Origin: Pseudomonas putida
GTDB taxonomy: Bacteria; Pseudomonadota; Gammaproteobacteria; Pseudomonadales; Pseudomonadaceae
Assembly (NCBI GenBank): GCA_029953615.1
Contig: CP124529.1
Span: 2,384,998 to 2,448,997 of the forward strand
Direction: 5' to 3'
DNA length: 64,000 bases
Shown: one piece after another, positions 1-9,026 of the stretch
Layout of the letters: each line of letters begins with the position of its first letter
Position numbering within the stretch: the stretch's first letter is position 1
Made by a program: the position numbers and the translations under genes
Notes under the pieces: generated by a model
What the model saw: only the letters and a program-made list of their open reading frames with translations
The model's database searches: none
What the model was told of the DNA's origin: nothing

Positions 1-1628
1 TCATGGACACCCATGAGGCGGTCCAGCACCTGGAAAAGTACCGCAAGAAGTGGAAGCAGAAAGTTCGCGGTTTCTTCGACCAGGTATTCAATACCAACAA
101 TGGCAACATCGACCAGGACGCCCTGGCCATGGTGCAGGACGCCGCCGACGCGATCGCCGAAGTCAATAGCGGCCTGGTTGCGCAGGGGTACTACACCAGT
201 GTAGTGGTGCTCATGAATGAGGACCGTGCCCAGCTGGAAGAAGCTGCCCGCAAGGTCGAGAAAGCCATCGAGCGCATGGGCTTCGCCGCCCGCATCGAAT
301 CGATCAACACGCTCGACGCCTACCTCGGCAGCCTGCCTGGGCACGGCGTGGAAAACGTGCGGCGGCCGCTGATCAACACCCTCAACCTGGCCGACCTGCT
401 GCCTACCAGCAGCATCTGGACCGGCAGTGCCGATGCCCCCTGCCCGCTCTACCCGCCCCTGTCACCAGCGCTGATGCACTGCGTGACCAGCGGTGCCACA
501 CCGTTCCGCCTGAACCTGCACGTGCGTGACCTGGGCCATACCTTCATGTTCGGCCCGACCGGCGCTGGCAAGTCGACACACCTGGCACTGATTGCAGCCC
601 AGCTGCGTCGCTATCAGGGCATGTCGATTTTCGCCTTCGACAAGGGCATGTCCATGTACCCGCTGGCGGCCGGTATTCGTGCTGAAAGCGGAGGTCAGTC
701 CGGTCGTCACTTTACCGTGGCGGCAGACGACGAGCGCCTGGCCTTCTGCCCGTTGCAATTCCTGGAAACCAAGGGCGACCGCGCCTGGGCGATGGAATGG
801 CTGGACACCGTACTGGCGCTCAATGGCCTGGAAACCACCGCAGCGCAGCGCAACGAGATCGGCCATGCGGTGATGACCATGTACCGCGACGGCTCCCGCA
901 CGCTGTCCGAATTCTGCATCATCGTGCAGGACGAGGCCGTGCGTGAAACCCTGCGCCAGTACACCGTCGACGGCACGATGGGCCACTTGCTCGATGCCGA
1001 GGAGGACGGCCTGGCGCTGTCCGACTTCACCGTGTTCGAGATCGAGGAGCTGATGAACCTGGGCGACAAGTACGCCTTGCCGGTGCTTCTGTACCTGTTC
1101 CGCCGCATTGAATGCGCACTCAAGGGGCAGCCCGCGGTGATCATTCTCGACGAAGCCTGGCTGATGCTCGGTCACCCTGCCTTCCGCGAGAAAATCCGCG
1201 AGTGGCTCAAGGTATTGCGTAAAGCCAACTGCCTGGTGCTGATGGCCACCCAGAGCCTGTCGGACGCGGCCAATTCGGGGATCCTCGATGTCATCGTCGA
1301 GTCCACTGCCACCAAGATCTTCCTGCCCAACGTCTATGCCCGCGACGAGGACACTGCTGCCCTCTACCGGCGCATGGGGCTGAACGCTCGGCAGATCGAA
1401 ATCCTCGCCACGGCTGTTCCCAAGCGCCAGTACTACTACGTATCGGAGAACGGCCGACGCCTCTACGACCTGGCTCTGGGCCCGTTGGCGCTGGCCTTCG
1501 TCGGCTCCTCCGACAAAGAGTCGGTGGCCGCCATCAAGCGCCTGGAAGCCAAGTACGGTGATGGCTGGGTGGCCGAATGGCTGGCGGCCAGGGGCCTCAG
1601 ATTGAACGACTATGGAGTGGCCGCATGA
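1..1628 (+). CDS. trbE: Conjugal transfer ATPase TrbE (VirB4 family), 5' truncated by window edge
   Basis: VirB4-type ATPase that powers pilus assembly and substrate transfer at the inner membrane of a P-type T4SS. About 541 residues are visible. VirB4/TrbE proteins usually have 800 or more, and the first visible residues align with the middle of the family, so the real start lies before base 1; the ATG at base 3 is probably internal. Walker A GPTGAGKST is at about 552-578 and the Walker B region (VIILDEAWLML) is near 1140-1172. The stop overlaps the trbF start as ATGA, showing translational coupling. The following gene order identifies it as TrbE rather than another VirB4. TrbB, C and D would be expected upstream, outside the window. 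Confidence 0.93.
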   Translation, partial: MDTHEAVQHLEKYRKKWKQKVRGFFDQVFNTNNGNIDQDALAMVQDAADAIAEVNSGLVAQGYYTSVVVLMNEDRAQLEEAARKVEKAIERMGFAARIESINTLDAYLGSLPGHGVENVRRPLINTLNLADLLPTSSIWTGSADAPCPLYPPLSPALMHCVTSGATPFRLNLHVRDLGHTFMFGPTGAGKSTHLALIAAQLRRYQGMSIFAFDKGMSMYPLAAGIRAESGGQSGRHFTVAADDERLAFCPLQFLETKGDRAWAMEWLDTVLALNGLETTAAQRNEIGHAVMTMYRDGSRTLSEFCIIVQDEAVRETLRQYTVDGTMGHLLDAEEDGLALSDFTVFEIEELMNLGDKYALPVLLYLFRRIECALKGQPAVIILDEAWLMLGHPAFREKIREWLKVLRKANCLVLMATQSLSDAANSGILDVIVESTATKIFLPNVYARDEDTAALYRRMGLNARQIEILATAVPKRQYYYVSENGRRLYDLALGPLALAFVGSSDKESVAAIKRLEAKYGDGWVAEWLAARGLRLNDYGVAA

Positions 1629-2389
1629 GCCTCGCTGAAAGCATCAAGGGGATGGTCATGAAACGCCCCGCCAAAGCTTCCGCCATGAACGGTGAAAGCA
1701 ACACGGCCGGGCCCAAGGGCGCCGTCCTCGATAACCCGTACCTGACCGCCCGTCGTACGTGGAACGACCATGTTGGTAGCGTGGTGACTTCGCGGCAGTC
1801 CTGGCAGGTGGTAGGCATCCTTTCGATGATGGTCGCCCTCGCCGGTGTCGGCGGCATCATCCATATCGGTAGCCAGTCCAAGTTCGTGCCTTACGTCGTG
1901 GAAGTCGACAAGCTCGGCCAACCGATGGCGGTCGCGCCGGCGCAGGTGGCCCAGCCCGTCGACCTGCGGGTGGTGAAGTCACAAGTGGCCTTGTTTATCG
2001 CGGATGCCCGCACCGTTACACCGGATGTCGCGCTTCTGCGCAAATCGATCTTCCGCCTGTACGCCTTGCTGGCGCCGAACGACGCAGCAACGCAGAAGAT
2101 GAACGAGTGGCTCAATGGCACCAAAGAATCGAGCCCGTTCCTGCGTGCAGCCGAGGAAACCGTCAGCGTCGATATCCGCTCGGTCATGCAGCAGACCCCG
2201 GAAACCTGGCAGGTCGATTGGGAAGAAGTCACCCGTGACCGCCAGGGCCTGATCAAGAGCAAGGCCAACTGGCGTGCCCTGGTGACCACCTATACCGCCG
2301 AACCCACTACCCAGACCAGCGAAGAGCAAATACGGATGAACCCGATCGGGACGTACGTGCGCGACTTCTCCTGGTCCAAGCAACTCTGA
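1625..2389 (+). CDS. trbF: T4SS inner-membrane protein TrbF (VirB8 family)
   Basis: 254-residue VirB8-like protein that bridges the inner-membrane complex and the periplasmic core of the T4SS. The sequence shows a cytoplasmic N-terminus of about 60 residues, one membrane segment (around residues 66-85, rich in V, A, G and I), then a periplasmic NTF2-like domain with the family's 'FVPYVVEVDKLG' entry strand. The ATG at 1625 overlaps the trbE stop (ATGA). A nearby upstream frame-matched start exists at 1577, but it would lie inside trbE. The gene is followed 10 bases later by trbG, consistent with one long operon. Confidence 0.93.
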   Translation: MSLAESIKGMVMKRPAKASAMNGESNTAGPKGAVLDNPYLTARRTWNDHVGSVVTSRQSWQVVGILSMMVALAGVGGIIHIGSQSKFVPYVVEVDKLGQPMAVAPAQVAQPVDLRVVKSQVALFIADARTVTPDVALLRKSIFRLYALLAPNDAATQKMNEWLNGTKESSPFLRAAEETVSVDIRSVMQQTPETWQVDWEEVTRDRQGLIKSKANWRALVTTYTAEPTTQTSEEQIRMNPIGTYVRDFSWSKQL

Positions 2390-2399
2390 AGGACCGACC

Positions 2400-3290
2400 A
2401 TGAACCGTTACCTTTGCGCCATCCTCGCGGCACTCCTGCCCGCGTTCGCACAGGCCGCGCCAGGAACAAGCCAGGCCGATCTGTACTTCTCCGATGCCAA
2501 TCCGACCCTCACGCCGCAAGAGAAGGCCGCGTTGGCCATTTCCCAGCGTTGGCAGCAGGCCAGCGCCACCGGCATCAAGCCAGTGGACGGCGGCGACGGC
2601 ACCGCCCGCTTCATTTACGGCGCCCAGCAGCCGAGTATCGTCTGTGCCGTGCTGCAGGTCTGCGACATCGCCCTGCAAGCCGGTGAGCAGGTCAACTCGA
2701 TCAACCTTGGCGACACTGCACGCTGGACGGTCGAGCCGGCCATCACCGGCATGGGCGAGAGCGAGGTCCAGCACCTGATCATCAAGCCGATGGACGTGGG
2801 GCTGGAAACTTCCCTGGTGGTCACCACCAACCGTCGCACCTACCACTTCAAGTTGCGCTCGCACCGTACCCAGTACATGCCGCAAGTTGCCTTCACCTAT
2901 CCGGAAGAGGCACTGGCGAAATGGAACCTGATCAAGAACCGCGAAGCGACCGAGCGCAAGAAGGCGACCATCCCGGAAACCGGCGAGTACCTGGGCAACC
3001 TGAGCTTCGACTACACCGTCAGCGGCGATACCTCGTGGAAGCCGGTGCGGGTCTACAACGACGGCAGCAAGACCATCATCCAGATGCCGCGCAGCATGGC
3101 TCAGACCGAAGCGCCGTCGCTGTTGGTGGTGCGCAAGGACGGTGGCTGGTTCCGCGATGACGAGACCGTGATGGTCAACTATCGCATCCAGGGTGACCGC
3201 TACATCGTCGACACCGTGTTCGACAAGGCCATCCTGATTGCCGGTGTCGGCAAGTCCCAGGACCGTATCACCATCCAGCGGGGTAAATGA
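2400..3290 (+). CDS. trbG: T4SS outer-membrane core protein TrbG (VirB9/CagX family)
   Basis: 296 residues with a cleavable signal peptide (MNRYLCAILAALLPAFAQA, cleavage near residue 20), as expected for the periplasmic/outer-membrane core subunit that joins TrbH and TrbI. The C-terminal half carries the VirB9 signature: an F-D-Y-T-V stretch, 'P.RVYNDGSKTIIQMP', then 'YRIQGDRYIVDTVFDKAILIAGVG'. Start ATG 2400 follows GAAGGACCGACC. The stop at 3288-3290 is almost adjacent to the trbH start. Confidence 0.94.
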   Translation: MNRYLCAILAALLPAFAQAAPGTSQADLYFSDANPTLTPQEKAALAISQRWQQASATGIKPVDGGDGTARFIYGAQQPSIVCAVLQVCDIALQAGEQVNSINLGDTARWTVEPAITGMGESEVQHLIIKPMDVGLETSLVVTTNRRTYHFKLRSHRTQYMPQVAFTYPEEALAKWNLIKNREATERKKATIPETGEYLGNLSFDYTVSGDTSWKPVRVYNDGSKTIIQMPRSMAQTEAPSLLVVRKDGGWFRDDETVMVNYRIQGDRYIVDTVFDKAILIAGVGKSQDRITIQRGK

Positions 3291-3291
3291 T

Positions 3292-3735
3292 ATGCGCGCA
3301 TGGATCGCACTGTTCGCCCCCCTCTGGCTTGCCGCCTGTGCAAGCGGCCCATATGGCAACTTCGCCGAGCGCACCACGCCGGCAATCAACCAGCAGCTGG
3401 CCGGTGCCACTGTGCGCCAGCTGGCCGTGGTACACCCGCCGGCCAGCACGCGCCTGCGGATCAACCAGGAAACCCCCGATGGCTACGGCGCCTCGCTGGT
3501 GAGCACACTGCGCGCCGCAGGCTTCTCGGTGCAGGAGTTCGACCCCAAGGCCCAGCCTGCGCCAACGCCGGCCGGTACGGTTGCACCGCTGCCAGTCAAC
3601 TATATCGTCGATGCGCCCAAGGACAGCGAGCTGTTCCGCGTCACCCTGCTGGTCGGGCGTGAATCCCTGAGCCGCGTCTACGCGGTACAGAACGGCCGCC
3701 TGTTGGCCGCCGGTGCCTGGGTGCGCAAGGAGTGA
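3292..3735 (+). CDS. trbH: T4SS lipoprotein TrbH
   Basis: 147-residue lipoprotein in the VirB7-like position of IncP systems. The N-terminus MRAWIALFAPLWLAAC ends in an L-A-A-C lipobox, so Cys16 would be lipidated and the protein anchored to the outer membrane to stabilise TrbG. Start ATG 3292 lies one base after the trbG stop; earlier in-frame starts fall inside trbG. The body is short and shows no other motif. The name rests mainly on its position between trbG and trbI and on its size and lipobox. Confidence 0.85.
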   Translation: MRAWIALFAPLWLAACASGPYGNFAERTTPAINQQLAGATVRQLAVVHPPASTRLRINQETPDGYGASLVSTLRAAGFSVQEFDPKAQPAPTPAGTVAPLPVNYIVDAPKDSELFRVTLLVGRESLSRVYAVQNGRLLAAGAWVRKE

Positions 3736-3741
3736 CGAGCA

Positions 3742-5134
3742 ATGAGTAACATGAACGACGCCATGTCTCCGGACGCGTCCCCCGGCAAGCTGAACCGCAG
3801 CGCTGGGGTGCGCCGGGTCAACAACTGGCCGATGTACATCATTGGCGGTGCTGCCATGACTTTCTTGCTGATCATGCTGCTGGTCGCAGCCGATCGTGCG
3901 GATAAGCAGAACAAACCGGTGGAAAAGGAAGCTGAAAAAGCCGGCAACAGCAGCCTGTTTGCCCAGCAGATCAACGGCATCGATTCGGATGGCATCATCC
4001 CGAGCAAGGCCGAGCCGCCGGCCTTGCCGGTGCTGGACAACACGCAAGCCCAGCCGGCCGGCCTGCAGGTTGTGCGACCGACCAACCTCGACGCACCACC
4101 CATGCCACCGCGTGAAATGCTGTCAGACGTCAATGCCGAAGAGCTCGAGCGCATTCGGCGCATGAAGATGCAGCAGCTCCAGGAAGCCGTTCAGGCACGC
4201 AGCACCGTGCAGGTCACGGCGCCACGCAGCGCGGGCTCGAGTGCTGCTGGCGGGGCTGGTGGCCCGCTCAGCCAGCAGGACGCCCTGGCCCGTATCGCTG
4301 CCGCGCGTCAGCGCCTGGATGAACAATCGCGCAGTGATCCAAATGCGGCCTTCAAAGCCCGACTGGCCGAGTTGCGCTCTGCTGGCATTGGTGCGGGCGC
4401 GGGCGGCGGTGGCGGAGCAGAAAGTGATTCGCCATTTCTGATGCAGGCCTCGGCCAGCAGCGGCCAAGGACTACAAGCAGTTCGGCAATATCCCTGGCGA
4501 AGATCGCTGGCGACTGGACGCCAGTCCTGAGGCGCCACGCAGCCCCTATGAACTGCGTGCAGGCTTTGTTATCCCAGCCATGCTGGTGTCCGGTATCAAT
4601 TCCGATTTGCCGGGGCAGATCATGGCCCAGATATCACAGGCCGTGTACGACACCGCCACCGGCAAGCACCTGCTGCTTCCGCAAGGCTCGCGCTTGGTCG
4701 GCAGCTACTCCAGCGATGTTGCCTACGGACAGAAGCGCGTGCTGGTAGCTTGGCAGCGCATCATCTTCCCTGATGGCAAGGCGATGGACATCGGCTCAAT
4801 GCCAGGCGCGGACATGGGGGGGTACTCCGGCTTCGAAGACAAGACAAACAACCACTACGTGCGGATCTTCGGGTCGGCCCTGTTGATGTCCGGCATCGTC
4901 GCAGGTATCAGCCTCAGTCAGGACCGTGCCAGTAGCGACAGCTCCGACCGCGAGACGGCCAGCAGTGCCATGAGTGAAGCGCTCGGCCAGCAACTCGGTC
5001 AGGTCACCGCGCAAATGATCGCCAAGAACCTGAACATTGCACCCACGTTGGAAATCCGTCCGGGGTATCGCTTCAACGTGATGGTGACCAAGGACCTGAC
5101 GTTCTCGAAGCCTTACCAGTCTTTCGATTACTGA
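3742..5134 (+). pseudogene. trbI: T4SS channel protein TrbI (VirB10 family), reading frame broken near 4462
   Basis: VirB10 protein spanning both membranes. The first frame gives a cytoplasmic tail, one membrane segment (about residues 36-53) and a proline/glutamine-rich periplasmic linker, then runs into a stop at 4530. The conserved VirB10 C-terminal domain continues in the next frame from about 4465: AKDYKQFGNIPGEDRW, 'PYELRAGFVIPAMLVSGINSDLPGQ', 'LLPQGSRLVGSY', up to 5134. Deleting one G at 4462-4463 restores a single 463-residue protein. Both halves match the family well, so this is either a recent frameshift or, more likely, a sequencing error (see the frame-break finding). If real, the channel would lack its outer-membrane cap. 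Confidence 0.85.
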
Positions 5135-5157
5135 TGAAACACGCCAAGGAGAGGAAC

Positions 5158-5938
5158 ATGAAGTCTAAGACGTTAGTGAAGCCGGCGATTGCGCTGTTGG
5201 CGGGCCTTGGATTCAGCCTGCAGGTGAATGCCGGTATTCCCGTGATTGATGGCGCGAACGTGGCATTGAACAATGTGACCATGGTCGAGAGCATCGCTCA
5301 GACGTTGAAGCAGGTCGAGGAATACAGCACGCAGATTAGTCAGTACAAGACCCAGTTGGATCAGTATGAAAATATGATCAAGAATACTGCGGCGCCAGCG
5401 GCATATATATGGGATCAAGCCAACTCCACTATTAGCAAATTGATGCAAGCTCAAGATATGCTCATACTACTACACGAACCAAGCGGGTAGCCTTGATGCT
5501 TATCTGGACAAATTTCAAGATACCAGCTACTACCGTAGTTCCCCCTGCTTTAGTGGTGGTGGCTGTACCGATGCAGATCGAGCAGAGCTTGTGAAGCATG
5601 AGGAAATGACATCCAAATCCCAAAAAACTGCCAATGACGCACTCTTTAAGAGCATCAAGCAACAACAGGAAAACCTGAAGGCGGACGCTTCTCAGTTAGA
5701 AAACCTGCAAAAAGCAGCGACCACTGCGGATGGTCAAGTCAAGGCGATTCAGTACGCCAACCAGCTCTCAAGTCAGCAAGCGAACCAACTGTTGCAATTG
5801 CGTACTCTCATGTTGGCCCAGCAGACCGCAGAGGCGAACCGCGCTGCGGCGGAACTGGATGAAAAAGCCCGTGGTCAGGCGCAGGCCAAAAAGCTTACGA
5901 CGTGGGATTTCAAAAAAAGCCCTGAAGATAATTACTGA
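5158..5938 (+). pseudogene. trbJ: T4SS protein TrbJ (VirB5 family), reading frame broken near 5463
   Basis: VirB5/TrbJ-like secreted pilus-associated protein. Start ATG 5158 is preceded by AAGGAGAGGAAC and begins MKSKTLVKPAIALLAGLGFS, a signal peptide cleaved after about VNA. Coiled-coil sequence follows (KQVEEYSTQISQYKTQL). The frame ends at 5490, but the downstream frame from 5462 continues as YYYTNQAGSLDAYLDKFQD and 'YYRSSPCFSGGGCTDADRAEL', a typical TrbJ Cys-containing segment, then a long coiled coil to 5938. Removing one base near 5463 joins them into about 259 residues. The C-terminal tail KKLTTWDFKKSPEDNY recurs in the next gene. An earlier ATG at 5134 overlaps the trbI stop but lacks a good ribosome site. 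Confidence 0.82.
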
Positions 5939-5947
5939 GGATATAAG

Positions 5948-6195
5948 ATGAATATTCAATTTTATAAAAATTGACGCTCGCTGCAAGTCTGGCTCTTACG
6001 CTTGTAGGCTGTTTTGAAGAAAAGGTACCTGAGCCTACAGCAGATAACTGTGCGCCGGATATGTACGAGAAAAACCTGGCGAGTTTGTCGAAGGAGTCCA
6101 ACAGAAATGAATTCACCGCCGCCTGCAATAGCTTCCTGAAAGCTAAAAAGATGACCAAGTGGAAATTTGAAAAAAGCCCTGAAGACAAATATTAA
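5948..6195 (+). pseudogene. trbK: Small lipoprotein in the trbK (entry-exclusion) position, frame broken in an A-run
   Basis: From ATG 5948 (GAGGAT seven bases upstream) the frame reads MNIQFYKN and stops. With one extra A in the A5 run at 5966-5970 it reads MNIQFYKKLTLAASLALTLV-GC, a proper lipoprotein signal with lipobox L-V-G-C, followed by an acidic ~60-residue body containing two further cysteines and the tail KKMTKWKFEKSPEDKY. Without the correction the only start is TTG 5971, which leaves no positive n-region. Position between trbJ and trbL, size and lipid anchor match TrbK, the IncP entry-exclusion lipoprotein; no sequence similarity to TrbK was established. The tail closely copies that of TrbJ. 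Confidence 0.65.
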
Positions 6196-6209
6196 GGTGG
6201 AATAGTTTG

Positions 6210-7901
6210 ATGATTGGTAAGCGTCGGGAGCTAACCCTTACAGTACTGTTGGTTGCTTTCTTTCTTGCAACGCCGACGCTTGCCTTTGCGGCGGAGAGTC
6301 AATTGGGTAGCTCAGGCATCATGAATGAGGTACTCGACAGATTCCATGAGGCTACCTCCAAGTGGTTACCTGCCATCCAGTCAGCTGCCGAAAGGTTGTT
6401 CCTCGCTTTAGCAACCATGTCTATGGTTTGGACATTCGGTATGCTACTCATGCGCAAGGCAGAGATCGGCGAATTCTTTTCAGAGCTGATTCGTTTTATG
6501 GTGGTGTTCGGCTTCTATTGGTGGCTGCTCAAGAATGCAATGGGTGGGCTGCAAATTGCCGATACGATCGTCAAATCCTTAAGCCAGCTTGGTTCTAAAG
6601 CAGGTAGTCTGGGTAGCACAGATCTGAAGCCCTCTACCATTGTCGATTTGGGTTTCGAGCTGTATGACCGAACGGTGCAAGCCACTGACCAGCTGAGTTG
6701 GCGAGAATTGGGTCGCCAGCTAACCATGGAATTTATGGCTATCGCCATCTTGCTGGTATTAGCGGTTGTCGGCATCAACCTGTTGATCCTCCTGGCATCG
6801 AGTTGGTTCCTGATGTATGCGGGCGTCTTCTTCTTGGGCTTCGGTGGCTCGCGTTGGACTTCGGATATCGCGTTGAATTACTACCGGGCCGTTCTCGGGT
6901 TGGGCGCTCAACTGTTCGCCATGGTGCTACTGATTGCTATCGGCAAAGATTTCATCCAGACGTTTGCCGACAAAATCAGCGACGATGTCGCCGTGCAGGA
7001 GCTTGCTGTGATGCTTGTCGTATCGGTATTGCTGCTGTTCTTGGTAAACAAAATACCTCCGATGATTGCAGCGCTTGTAGGTGGTGCAGGCAGCGCTTCC
7101 ACTGGTATTGGCAATTTCAGTGCAGGAGCGGCTGTAGGAGCGGCGACCACTGCGGCATCCTACATGGGCCAGGCAGCGTCGGCGATGGTGACGGGTGGGG
7201 CAAACCTTGTTGGTACCATGCAAGCCTTGAATTCCGCCTTCAAGGGGGCGCAGTCCAGCGTTTCCGCCGGGACGGACATCGCTTCGAGGGTTAGTGGAAT
7301 GCTGGGAGGGCCGGGTAGCCCTAGCGGAGCTAGCCCTGGCTCAGACAGCCCTGGCGGCGCCAGTCCGCTTGGCTCCGTGATGGGTAACTCATCCTCTGCG
7401 ACCGGTGCGGTCGCACAGAGAGCATCTTCTGCAGGAGAAGAGTCATCCTCAGCATCTGCTTCATCTTCAGCTGGCCAAGCTAGCGAAACAGCTGGCAGTT
7501 CAGCGGCATCTTCAGACAAAGATGCAGACGGCGGAACGGGGGGGACTGCAGGCGGTTCAGGTGCCCTGGGTGAGCGTGAGAGCAGTGGTGGGGGCGAGGC
7601 GACGAGCGGTAGCGGCTCTGATGGCAAAGGCGGCAAAGCCGGAGGTGCTGGCCAGTCGTCATCCAACAAGATGGGCAATGCAGGCCGTATTGCCCTGCAG
7701 ATGACGGCCAACCTAGCTTCTGGCATGGGCCGCGTGGCTCAGTCTCGAATCGACAAAACAGCCGCCGGACGGCTTGCCATGGAATTATCCAATCCTGGCT
7801 CATCGCGCAGCGCGAGATTGGATACCCGCTCGGTCAGTCGTGATTTCGAGCCAGATGCCGAGGTGAAGAGCTTCAGAGAAAGCAAGCAGGACAGAACTTG
7901 A
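6210..7901 (+). CDS. trbL: T4SS polytopic membrane protein TrbL (VirB6 family)
   Basis: 563 residues. A signal-like hydrophobic N-terminus ends near ATPTLAFA. About six membrane segments lie between residues 55 and 280, including the conserved tryptophan loop 'FLGFGGSRWTSDIALNYYRAVLGLGAQL'. The C-terminal 280 residues are low-complexity and rich in Ser, Gly and Ala, typical of TrbL. It forms the inner-membrane part of the export channel. ATG 6210 is chosen because AAGGTGG lies nine bases upstream. The 5' part is visibly less GC-rich than the rest of the operon. Confidence 0.92.
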   Translation: MIGKRRELTLTVLLVAFFLATPTLAFAAESQLGSSGIMNEVLDRFHEATSKWLPAIQSAAERLFLALATMSMVWTFGMLLMRKAEIGEFFSELIRFMVVFGFYWWLLKNAMGGLQIADTIVKSLSQLGSKAGSLGSTDLKPSTIVDLGFELYDRTVQATDQLSWRELGRQLTMEFMAIAILLVLAVVGINLLILLASSWFLMYAGVFFLGFGGSRWTSDIALNYYRAVLGLGAQLFAMVLLIAIGKDFIQTFADKISDDVAVQELAVMLVVSVLLLFLVNKIPPMIAALVGGAGSASTGIGNFSAGAAVGAATTAASYMGQAASAMVTGGANLVGTMQALNSAFKGAQSSVSAGTDIASRVSGMLGGPGSPSGASPGSDSPGGASPLGSVMGNSSSATGAVAQRASSAGEESSSASASSSAGQASETAGSSAASSDKDADGGTGGTAGGSGALGERESSGGGEATSGSGSDGKGGKAGGAGQSSSNKMGNAGRIALQMTANLASGMGRVAQSRIDKTAAGRLAMELSNPGSSRSARLDTRSVSRDFEPDAEVKSFRESKQDRT

Positions 7902-7914
7902 ACATGGAGTGCTC

Positions 7915-8217
7915 ATGAAAAAAGCAAAAGTTTTTGCAACGGGTGCATTGGTCGCCACCTTCGCCATTGCCCTCCCCGCCGAAGCCCGCGACCCATGCGC
8001 CACTGTGTTGTGCATGTGGGGCAAGCTCAAGGGCGCCGGCGTGGTGGAAAACTGTGACGGCCCGGTCGCTGACTATTTCAGCATCGTCAAGAGGAAGAAA
8101 GGCAAGATCAAGCTGAGCCAGACGTCCAACGCTCGCCAGTCCTTCCTCGACAGCTGCCCGAAGGCCGACCCGAGCGCGACCAAGTCGATCAACAACAAGT
8201 TCGGCAAGGTCATCTGA
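7915..8217 (+). CDS. trbM: Conjugal transfer protein TrbM
   Basis: 100-residue secreted protein with a signal peptide (MKKAKVFATGALVATFAIA, cleavage near PAEA-R) and the TrbM signature 'DPCATVLCMWGKLKG', 'YFSIVK', 'SFLDSCP' and 'INNKFGKVI'. Four cysteines probably form disulfides in the periplasm. ATG 7915 follows ATGGAG. Its exact role in conjugation is unknown, but the family travels with IncP-type trb operons and with lytic transglycosylases such as the next gene. Confidence 0.9.
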   Translation: MKKAKVFATGALVATFAIALPAEARDPCATVLCMWGKLKGAGVVENCDGPVADYFSIVKRKKGKIKLSQTSNARQSFLDSCPKADPSATKSINNKFGKVI

Positions 8218-8229
8218 GGCGCGCCCGAG

Positions 8230-8835
8230 ATGCCATTCGTTGCCGACGCACCACCACCGGCCCTCAGCGAGCCGGTCGCCTGTTCGATCATGGCCGCCGT
8301 GAAGTACGAGCTGCCGGTGAACATCGTGCTCGCTGTGGCCGCCCAGGAGGGCGGCAAGCCTGGCCAGTGGGTGCGCAACCGCAACGGCACCTACGACGTG
8401 GGGCCCATGCAGTTCAATACCTCGTACCTGCGCGAACTCTCGCGCTATGGCATCACCCCCGAGGATGTCGAACAGGGTGGCTGCTACTCCTACGACCTGG
8501 CTGCCTGGCGCCTGCGTGGCCATGTGCGTAATGACCGCGGCGACCTGTGGACGCGGGTGGCCAACTATCATTCGCGCACGCCAGCGATCAATGCGCGCTA
8601 CCGCCATCAGGTGATGCGTCGCGCGGCCTGGTGGGCCGACTGGCTCGATGAGCGCTTCGCCACGCAGCAGGTGGCGCAAGGTGCGGTGTTATCCAGCGTG
8701 CCGAGCGAGGTTCCGGTGGCGACTGCCGAAACGGCTCCAGCGGTGCAGGCGGCTGTCGTACGGCAGCCGGTCACGTCGCAAACCGCCCCTACGTCGGCCT
8801 ATGTACCCCGTGGACTGGTGACGGGGAGCAGGTGA
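8230..8835 (+). CDS. trbN: TrbN-like lytic transglycosylase
   Basis: 201 residues with an SLT-type fold: 'VNIVLAVAAQEGGKPGQ' carries the probable catalytic Glu near residue 39, followed by 'YDVGPMQFNT' and a 'RVANYHSRTP' motif. It should open peptidoglycan locally so the T4SS can be built. No clear signal peptide is visible from ATG 8230, which is unusual for a periplasmic enzyme; it may be exported through the T4SS or start elsewhere. The C-terminus is a Val/Ala/Pro-rich tail. It lies 12 bases downstream of trbM. Confidence 0.85.
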   Translation: MPFVADAPPPALSEPVACSIMAAVKYELPVNIVLAVAAQEGGKPGQWVRNRNGTYDVGPMQFNTSYLRELSRYGITPEDVEQGGCYSYDLAAWRLRGHVRNDRGDLWTRVANYHSRTPAINARYRHQVMRRAAWWADWLDERFATQQVAQGAVLSSVPSEVPVATAETAPAVQAAVVRQPVTSQTAPTSAYVPRGLVTGSR

Positions 8836-9026
8836 GAGAGGTCTTGGATGGCGCATTGCGAAATCCTGCGCAGCGCGGTTGTGAGACGGTCGTTACTGCT
8901 GAACTACACGACTAGTGGCCCCTGGCCACAGGTTTATCGATATTCTTCGCCTCACGCAAGGCGACTTGAGCTGCGACGTGACATCAAACAGGGACACGCC
9001 GAGAGCCATGTTCAGGGAGATTGAGA

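Noticed and set aside
462..1175. Long antisense frames opposite trbE, the hydrolases, traG, polA and others
   Set aside because: Expected shadows of high-GC coding DNA; no ribosome sites or family resemblance, and they oppose well-supported genes.
4441..4530. Programmed ribosomal frameshift in trbI
   Set aside because: No slippery heptamer, downstream pseudoknot or stop-proximal site is visible at AGCGGCC, and six similar breaks in unrelated genes point to indel errors.
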